A stretch of DNA of 64,000 nucleotides from Armillaria gallica (lineage: Eukaryota; Basidiomycota; Agaricomycetes; Agaricales; Physalacriaceae), in contig JBANDB010000010.1 in the NCBI GenBank assembly GCA_037576215.1, positions 2,356,001 to 2,420,000 on the forward strand. The letters run 5' to 3'. Below the pieces are notes generated by a model. That model saw nothing but the letters and a program-made list of their open reading frames with translations, did not search any database and was not told the origin of the DNA. This document shows positions 56,601 through 64,000 of this stretch, piece after piece. A program made the position numbers and the translations under genes. Numbering within the stretch: the first letter of the stretch is position 1; each line of letters opens with the position of its first letter.

Positions 56601-58277
56601 ATACTATTACGACCGTTGTCATGCCCGCAGCGTGCCTAAGGGTGTATTTTTGCAAAATGTCATACCTTACACTTTAGCAATGCAGAGGCATCGCATGCGG
56701 GCTGACAGTGCAAGTAGCACGTGAAGAAGCAAGGTCACTGAGGTAGAGAGCTCTATAACAGAAAAAGGAAGCAACGGAATTAAAACATAAGGACTTCGTC
56801 GTTGCACTGTACCTTACGGGCATGCACGGCAACAAGGCCGAAGGGCGAGCTAGATTGTCAACCCAACCATTTGCAATAGAGGACTCAGCTGGAGTGGGAT
56901 GCGCTTGTACGTGGGCCGCGGCTAATTTAGATAACGACGCGTCTGTAATCTATGACGCATGGTCCCTGGAGATCCGGAAAAACGATATCACGCACGGGGT
57001 AATCAAGAGAACCCCGGGCATGGCCTAGAAACAGGCTTTGGCCGATGGAAGTAGCGAGCGGACTCGAAATCCGAAGCATTCCTTGGTTACCGAGTCTAGA
57101 ATATGAAGCTGTCACCTTCGGAGCAGAACCGAAAGCCGAATATGAGGGGTGATTGGTGATCGAGGATTAAGCAGCCATTGAGTACAAGTCAGTGAGCTAC
57201 TCTGCTGCTAGGGCGAACGACATCGACATCGCTTAGCCCTTTGAGGATACTAAAAGGAGGCCCAAGCAGCGCTCTGCCAAGAGCGTTGCACCCGTTCAGA
57301 CGAAGAAGTATCGGCCGACAAAGGAAGTAAATTACTAAAAGACCGTTTGTAATAATCAATTCCCCATAGTATAAGTAGGTAGAATTTCACGTAGTAAAAC
57401 AAGATACCTACCCCCCACGTACAGTAATAAAGTTTCAGTTTGGATCTGGACTTGTTGCGACGCGTAAGAGTTAGTAGCTTCGAGCATCGGCTAGAACGCA
57501 AGTCTAGCGAGCTCACAGAGAAATAGAACAAGAGAAACATTTTGGATAAAAACTTCGGTTTACTTGAGATAAGAAGGAGATTCGGGGCAGTGACGCTGCG
57601 CCCATCTTGAGAGTTTGCTGAGATAAGTCTGAGAGAAGAGCTCTGTTCCTTTTCTGGTTCAGTGTAAAAGGAGAATTTGTGTTGTGTCAGCCTCCGTGTA
57701 GGTCTAGAAGTAGTTGCAAGGGAATCAGCCAGCTTGAGCTGTTCTAGCAGTTGCACAAAGTGTGACAGGTGTGCGCAGTTGGACCTTGCGGCACCATTGT
57801 TAGGGCGAGCGCACTGTGTGTGAAGACTTGCGGGGACGGTTCTGAAAGTAATTAAGACTTGAGTGGGAGTGCCGAGGGCCTCCATCGTGACAAGTTTGGG
57901 AGTCAGGTTTAGCCACTAAGAGAAAGGCAGCGTCGCGTGCGGATTAGATCTAGCGGTGAGTCGTACTTAGCGAGCTCACTGACCGAACTTGGTCAACTTG
58001 CAGATCTATGCATCCGTGTGTTCCGACTATTGAAATATATTTTGCCTCGAGGGTTGCGTGGTTCACCATGCTCTCTTGTAAAAAGCTCTGAAGAGCTAGA
58101 GAATTTGAGACTAGCTTGAAAATACTACGTTGTTGCGCGTATCGCGCTAGCGAGCTCACTGAGAGAAATTGGGATACTGTCGGCGCACAAGTGGAATTAA
58201 AATCCTTGCTCCCCTCCGCACTTAAGGAGATTGTGTGTGTGTGTGTTTAGTGGGGTTGAGTTGAGTTTGGTGTGTGT
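56601..58277. other. Unassigned region with a recurring TAGCGAGCTCAC motif
   Basis: CpG frequency is normal again. TAGCGAGCTCAC followed by AGA or TGA occurs near 57502, 57966 and 58148. A (GT)n run lies near 58232. A 211-codon minus-strand frame (57250-57885) has low-complexity composition and no motif. It may be the remains of another LTR element, but no paired ends were found. Confidence 0.3.
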
Positions 58278-60049
58278 TCACGCTAGGCCGCGCTCAGTTT
58301 CACGGGTGCCCGTCACCAGCCTCGTCACCGGTCCCCAGAAAAACTCAACACCTTTGTGCATGAGATTTACTAGAGGCCTTGCCAGCAGGCTGTAGTTGCG
58401 GACATATATCCATAGGATTCCAGCGGTTCCTAAGAATGAGTGGACGTCTGTAAGGTCTAGACATGGTCCCCAATTCTTGATCTTGTCGACTTTTCCATCT
58501 TTGGGTATTCTGCCTTCATATGTGCACTTGTGTCCAACGATAATTGCTTCTGGCACACAGAGGTACACCTTCTTCCCTGACCAAGTACATCCAGCGTACT
58601 TCATCCACTGCACTACCCGATTGAGATTCTGGAGATGTTCCCATACGAAGCAGCGGATTCCCGAATTTTTGGGTATCGTCTCATATCCGCCATCCGCTGT
58701 CTCGTAGTGGGTGATGGGTCCCTTCATGCCTGCATCATCGATGAACGGAATAGTTACATCCAGTATTTCATCTTGGAGCATGTAGGTTATGTTGCCTTGT
58801 AGGACTTGCATTGAGTTAGTCCATCCCATCGGTAGCATGCTGAGGCAGAAGGTGCCTAGAGGTGTTTGGAAGGTCATGAGGTCTCTACTCTTTACTGAGA
58901 GTAACCTCTGGTCAAAGGCTACAAAGAGGTCGAATATGCCGTAGCAAGCACACGTGCCAAAGGTCTCCACTAACTGTTCTATGAGCGGAGGCACCCCTGA
59001 GTTGTGGATGGTCACAGTGTTGAGTGGCTGTAAGTCGTGTATGATCTGAAGTGAATGTCCGTCTTTCTTGAAGACTGTGAACCATTTCGAACAATAAGAA
59101 GAACTAGAAGGCTCATATATTCCAGAAGCTATCTTGTCTTTGACAATTTCTATAACTTCATGGTATAGGCCTGGAGGAATAGGAATATTTTTGTGTACCC
59201 AAGGAATATGTTCTATGACAGGGATGGTGACCGGGGGAAAGAAATCTTCTCTGAATTTCCCCTTCTGCGACTCATCCCAAGCGAATCCACTCTCTTGCAG
59301 CATCATGAAGTGATGCATGAGCTTCCGCTCGTCTGGCCATAGGAAATCCCCAGGGTGATTTTCTTCTATAATGTCGTGGTTTTCTTGAGTATAGCGTCCA
59401 GTCGGATGGAAATCCGGTGGATGAGTTGAAAGAATAGGTATATCTGCTAGTGGGTCACCAGTAATCTCTCAGATAATCCGGAACTCTTCAGGTAGCGTCG
59501 TGGGTACAGGCTTGACACGCTGGTCGACCTTTTTATACTTCTTTTTCTTGGGCTTGGGGCGTGTGACCTCAAAGATGCCAGTCGGTTGGAAGTAAGCTGG
59601 TCCACTGTGTACGCTGTCCATGTCGAACAGTTCCATGAATAAAAGTTCGTGAGGCTGGTCGACATACTGTAGGATCGAGAAAGATGGAATTGAAGTAGGA
59701 ATTGATGAATCATTAGGTCCACTTGCGGGTTGAGAGAAATCTGCAGGGGCAGATGCGAAGGAAGAGAGAGTGCATAGAGGAGTGTCATATTGGTTGTTTG
59801 CTATTTCCCTAGCGTTTCTAATGTAAGGCTGGGATAGATCCAGGCCATCCATATGCTTGACCTGGTTTTCTGTTATAGCATTGATGGAAATGGTGTATCC
59901 GGGTATAGATGTTACATCTATATGAGTGGTTGAGCCATCTGCAGCGGGTGTGAACGAGTGTGTCCATAAAGAGAAATCCGATGGTAGTTTTTCGACCGAT
60001 ATTGAGAGTCCCAATTCACCTTGAGCGGAAAATAGGTCCTTGCTTAAGG
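58278..60049 (-). pseudogene. Second element pol: N-terminal region and reverse transcriptase
   Basis: The frame is -1 to gag and continues through a Lys-rich segment (RPKPKKKKYKKVDQRV) to TGA at 59469-59471 (FRII-R-EITGDPLAD expected). The RT domain follows: IPPGLYHEVIEIVKDKI, YCSKWFTVFKKDG, LPMGWTNSMQV, and the active-site block IPFIDDAGMKGP, where FIDD replaces YxDD. After KNWGPCLDLTDVHSFLGTAG and LARPLVNLMHKGVEFFWGP the homology ends, and a short unrelated tail reaches a stop at 58278. RNase H and integrase are absent. Confidence 0.8.
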
Positions 60050-62430
60050 AAAATTTGCGTGTGGGTCATAGGGTGGACGCAGCTCATGAATATGTGGGTC
60101 TGAGCTGGTGTGCCCATGTGGCCAAGAGAAGAGTGGCTTTCCTCTTTCATGAGTAGGAATTACTGTTTCCATCCCAGTGTTAGGATCGTGGATGGTGAGG
60201 ATTTGTTCTCTGTTAGCTCGGTTGTCTATCTTGGTTTCACAGAGCATAGAGAATGGTCGTCCTAGTAAGACATCGTACGCAGCATGTTCTACCACATGTA
60301 CTTGAAGAAGCACTTCTAACCCTTTGAAGTTGAAGGGTATGTTTCTGCAAGGGCCAAGGGATCATCCAGTCTCTCCGTTTGCGCTTGTGAGCGCTATCTT
60401 GATGGATGGATCCAGAGGCATTCCACACTGGTGCCATACAGCAGTAGACATCGCTACAACTTGTGAGCCTTCATCTAGTACTGACTCTACTTTGTGTAGA
60501 CCATCAATAACCGGAGTTAAAGCCCTTAATCTACCGTCCTTCTTGGCTTTGACCCGTTCCTGGAGGATCTGCTCAAGGACCTTGATGGTTGGGTCCTCTT
60601 CTTCCTCTTCTTTGTCTGGCTGTTCTTCCAAACACGCCATCAGCTGGGCGGCTTGCACCTCGGCATGCTTCTCGTACAAACTCGTGAGCTGCGATGGTGT
60701 AACCGTGGTGAAAGTGCTGGTATTGCCTGTCTTGGGGCCAAAGCCCTGCAGGTACACAACACCTGCTGGTATACCATACCCGTGCTGGGTAGCTATCATA
60801 TTGATCGAAGCAGACGTGCCTCTACGCTCTTCATGCCACTTCTCTACTCGCGGTCTGAGGTATCCAGATCCCTTGGGTAGCTCGGACCCATCTGGCATTA
60901 CCAGCTTCTGCTTGATATGGTCGAACTTGATGAGACCTTTGTCCATGTCTGCTTTCTTGGCAACGCATTCCTTGTATCCGATCTCGCAACCATCGTATCT
61001 GCATCTCTTGTTGGCTCTGCTCTTGTCGACCAGCTTCTGAATCGCAGCCAGGAGCTGTTCTTCCATTGAAGATTCCATTTTCACGGTGGCCTCTGCTGGT
61101 TGAACAATGGTCTGCTGCTGAACAGCTGGCGGAGCCGCAGCTTGCGGCTGAGGAGAGTACGAGGGGAACCCGTAAGGGTTGTAGTACGCGAGAGGCGGAC
61201 CTGCTGCAGTTGCCTTGGATAGTTGGTCTATCATGTCTGATATGCTTCCTCCTGGCATCATCATCTGTTGTTGCCCGTATGGCAGAAGTGGAGCTACTCC
61301 AGGCGGCTGAGCGTATTGCAGAACGGGTGCTGGAACTTTCTGCTCAACACCTGCGTATGGCGAAAATGCTGGTGCAGGGTTCACATATGGAGACCTATAG
61401 CTTTCCAGTGCGTACTTGGCCGCCTTCCTAACCTCTTCCACAGGGAAGGGTTCCGCTGGGTTCTGGTTTGGGAAGAGAACGGCTAACCGTTGGTCTATCA
61501 TCATTCATAGCATGGGATGAATGGCGGAGATGTACATTCACACATACTCGTGTTTCGACATGAGCGGACTCATTCCCGCTGTGACATCCAATCCGATATT
61601 TTGGATGTATCTGTCGAAGTGGCCAAACTCGTCCAGTGTTGAGATCGGAGAGGCTCTAAGGATCCTAGCCGCTTCTTCTAGATGAGCGGGCGGGTATCGG
61701 CGGGTCTCATTGGATTTCGGGTAGAACCCATAGCATTCCTCCTTGAACACATCCCATGTTGCTGTTGCCTGGTTGGCTGGGTTGGCTTGTGATAGCCTTC
61801 ACCACAGATCAGCAGCTGTCGGGTCTGCATATAGGATAGCGGCTTGTATGTATTCCCAATCTGTCTGTTGTCCTACGCTTTCGCACATCTGCTTTACTTC
61901 GTCAAAGAAGACGGGTAGGGTTATCAGGTCTTCAGGTCCTTTCCAGCCCCAGCTTGGTGCTTTTCCAGATCCTCTGATAGGTAATTGCTGGTTCTGCACC
62001 AGTGCTTGTTGTTGTCCTGCCATGTTGAGATGAAAATGAATATGTCTGTTCCTTGACCAATGAAAGGTCTTGTCGGTTGGGAAAAGTGATGGTGAGGGTG
62101 GTGGACTTGGATCTTCTTGCTTGTCCAACCAGGTTCGAAATAAATCTGGATCAGGCGGATCCGATGCGTATGCCTGTGGGTCTGAGTTAGACCTCGGGTG
62201 GGTTGATGGTCCCGGTAGCGGACTGGCTACAGGTGAAGGTGATAAGGATGATAGTGGTGATTCAAGGATAGCCCTTAACTCCTGCTCGTAAGCTGAGGTG
62301 AAGGATGAATCCAAGTGGAAGTGATGTGATTCATTGTTGGGAACAAGGTCGAAGAGATCTTCTTTGTCTGAAATCCTATTGCCTGTGATGGCTCGAGCGA
62401 CAGTCCGTAACGCTTCTGCTTCTAGACGTC
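60044..62430 (-). pseudogene. Second element gag-protease polyprotein
   Basis: One frame runs from about LEAEALRTVARAITGN through a Ser/Pro-rich region to gag (VFFDEVKQMCESVGQQTDW). A linker and a protease-like segment (VLDEGSQVVAMSTAVWHQCG, AYDVLLGRPF, HDPNTG) follow. The usual D-S/T-G is DEGS here, as the family variant D-x-G-S. Stops TGA at 61799-61801, 61538-61540, 61505-61507 and 60362-60364 all fit lost Arg codons (DLW-R-RLSQ, HEYV-R-MYIS, PML-R-MMID, ETG-R-SLG). The natural end is TAA at 60044-60046, next to the frameshift site. The 5' end is not fixed. Confidence 0.75.
60050..60056 (-). promoter_or_regulatory. -1 ribosomal frameshift site (A AAU UUU)
   Basis: In the gag frame the codons are GCA AAT TTT CCT TAA, giving the canonical heptamer A_AAU_UUU just before the gag stop. 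Slipping by -1 leads directly into the open pol frame (FSLSKDLFSAQGELG). Right after it, CCTTAAGC and GCTCAAGG can pair with one mismatch as a stimulatory hairpin. Confidence 0.7.
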
Positions 62431-64000
62431 ACGCAGTGGGACGAAGGGTACTTCTTCTACCAGCAATTGTGGTTTAACCTCCCTCGCGGTGGGCTCCACT
62501 TGTAAGGCTAGCAAACTCTCTGGTAAGAGAAAGTCGTGTCTGCGTCTGCAAGATCTTTTGTATACGCAAGGAGGGTTACCACCCGCTCTGAAGGGATCCG
62601 ATAGAATCCGCTCTGTCTGCAGATACGATAGAGAGAAGTAGTCCAAGCATCCACTTAGGATGCTGAACAGAGAGCAGTTGTGTGAAGATAGCAAGAGAAA
62701 AGGAGAATTCCTGGCAATCCGCTTTGCAATGCTAGGCTCAGAGGCGGCTAGATATGCTTAGGAGAGTAGCGGAATTTATTCCTTTAATGTGCTATGAGCA
62801 AGTGAGATTAACTGTCTTCCTAAGTACATTATGCGTGCTTATATAGTAGCGGATCCGAATCCAGCCCCCGCTTCCGCACCTACCCGCTCCGATAGCCCTG
62901 AATTTACCTTCAAAGCTGGTATTTGACATGAGCTGTTGCGCTGAAATCAGCTGCACGAGCTACTCCAGCGTCATTGAGCGCACTCTGCAACACCTTCCTC
63001 ATCCGGTCTGGTTCAAGAATAGCCATATATGGCTATCCGCTGTCAGCCAATTGGTCCGCTCTTTCAAGGATGATCCTTCTGCCATCCGCTGGCATGGGCA
63101 CTTCAGGTTGATAGCTGTCAGCTCCTGGAGCCTAGGCCAGTCAAATTCCCATGAAACGAGGTGGTTTCATGGCGGATAGCATATGGCCAGGCGGACAATG
63201 TATCACTTGGCAGATGCAAAGCGGATGGGCGGTTGCCCGGGCAGATTCTGCAGGAATTCTGTTTTTGAATGGTAGGAAAGTGCGACTGGAGGAGCGGTGA
63301 GTGAAAGTAGTTGCAGCGTAGCACCTAGTCGCTGTATCAAGGTGAAAGCCAAAATTTGGTGCACACATAGATGTGGTGCAGCACACCGAGTCATCGGAAC
63401 ATTACTTTACTTGTCTGTTTTGGGAAATGTTATTCATTATCCAAGGCCAAAAAAGCTTGTATTTCATCTGCAGTTAATAAAACTACCAAAAATGCCATAG
63501 AACTAGTCAAAATAGTCCCTAAAAAAAGGTAGGTAAATTCTTTTATTTTCGGGCGCTCCTGTTGACCCTCCCTCCCTACCTGGTATTCCGGCCCGACATT
63601 CCGGTACCCCCTTGTTAACATGGCAGCAGACGCCAGGCCAACTCGATTTCTTGGACGCCCCCTACCGGTGTTATATAAACAACATTGTAGGAGCAAAATA
63701 GATCAGCCGCACTTTCGTTTCCGGAGAGGCACCACTGTCCTCAGGCCCGGATAATTAAGATATTACCTACGATACGGTGATTGCCATCATTTAAAATGGA
63801 GTCCAAATCTTTTCTCCGACATTCAGCTCGATCCTGGTCACCAAGTACAAGGGCGTAGCGACAAGGGAAATGCTTTTTATCTATCAATCATATTGTACAA
63901 GTTGAAAGGATTTAAAGAATGGTACAAAACTGCATCCTTGGGCAATCCTATTTTTCGATTCCTACATCACATTTCTTCACGCCAACACTGCAACCATTAT
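62431..64000. other. 5' side of the second element and flank
   Basis: A TATA box TATATAAG (minus, about 62838-62846) lies about 400 bases upstream of gag and probably belongs to a 5' LTR whose outer edge I cannot place. At 63671-63680 a plus-strand TATATAA precedes sequence with a short ATG frame (63796). It may be the promoter of a gene outside the window. No other gene is supported. Confidence 0.35.

Larger units (their letters stand above)
58278..62430 (-). mobile_element. Second Gypsy-like element, 3'-truncated
   Basis: It contains gag, protease and reverse transcriptase in order on the minus strand. No RNase H, integrase or 3' LTR is seen: homology to RT ends at GVEFFWGP near 58338. The 5' side probably includes an LTR with a TATA box (minus, about 62838-62846) upstream of gag. 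The coding frames carry five TGA stops at expected CGA codons. Confidence 0.8.

Noticed and set aside
57250..57885. 211-codon minus-strand open frame
   Set aside because: Basic, low-complexity composition, no motif, no intron structure; lies in a repeat-like region.

Overview
This is a eukaryotic, fungal window, almost certainly from an Agaricomycete (mushroom-forming basidiomycete). Genes carry many short introns of about 50 bases with GT..AG ends. The gene content is typical of that group: a laccase with 19 exons, expanded F-box, HET-domain and MYND-type families, RTA1-like membrane proteins, Plavaka-type transposase relics and Ty3/Gypsy chromoviruses. There are no operons, and neighbours are mostly unrelated in function.

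Layout. 1-8.6 kb: the 3' end of a single-pass membrane protein gene, an alpha/beta-hydrolase (800-1994, minus), two small candidate membrane proteins (3948-4283 and 5863-6096) and long stretches with nothing convincing. 8.66-11.25 kb: an intact laccase gene. 12.2-17.3 kb: a tandem duplication of a two-gene unit in which a small secreted-then-membrane protein gene (minus) is divergent from an F-box gene (plus). In the first copy the membrane gene is intact and the F-box gene broken; in the second the reverse. 18-24 kb: a helical protein with a decayed MYND finger, an intact RTA1-like gene, a CACTA-type MITE and a second RTA1-like C-terminus. 25-30.4 kb: two more F-box genes (one truncated) and a HET-domain gene. 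33.5-38.1 kb: a small duplicated gene block flanking a second intact member of the membrane-protein family (35508-36705).

38.3-56.6 kb is repeat territory. It is an old block strongly depleted in CpG that holds a decayed fourth copy of the membrane-protein gene, a Plavaka transposase relic, a MITE with inverted repeats and degenerate tandem repeats. A much younger 8.4-kb chromovirus (41633-50057) has landed inside an exon of the decayed gene, with two 402-bp LTRs and a 5-bp target duplication. 58.3-62.9 kb holds a second, 3'-truncated Gypsy-like element on the minus strand.

The main cross-cutting observation is a mutational signature. Eleven of the twelve in-frame stops in the two retroelements are TGA where CGA is expected. 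All six LTR-LTR differences are explained by decay of five CpG sites. The decayed membrane-gene copy differs from its intact relative mainly by CpG to TpG or CpA. This points to cytosine methylation followed by deamination (or a CpG-directed RIP-like process). Two further specific findings are a likely self-priming primer-binding site in the first retroelement, and a canonical -1 slippery heptamer at the gag/pol junction of the second. The spliced models were checked by hand only for phase and total length.
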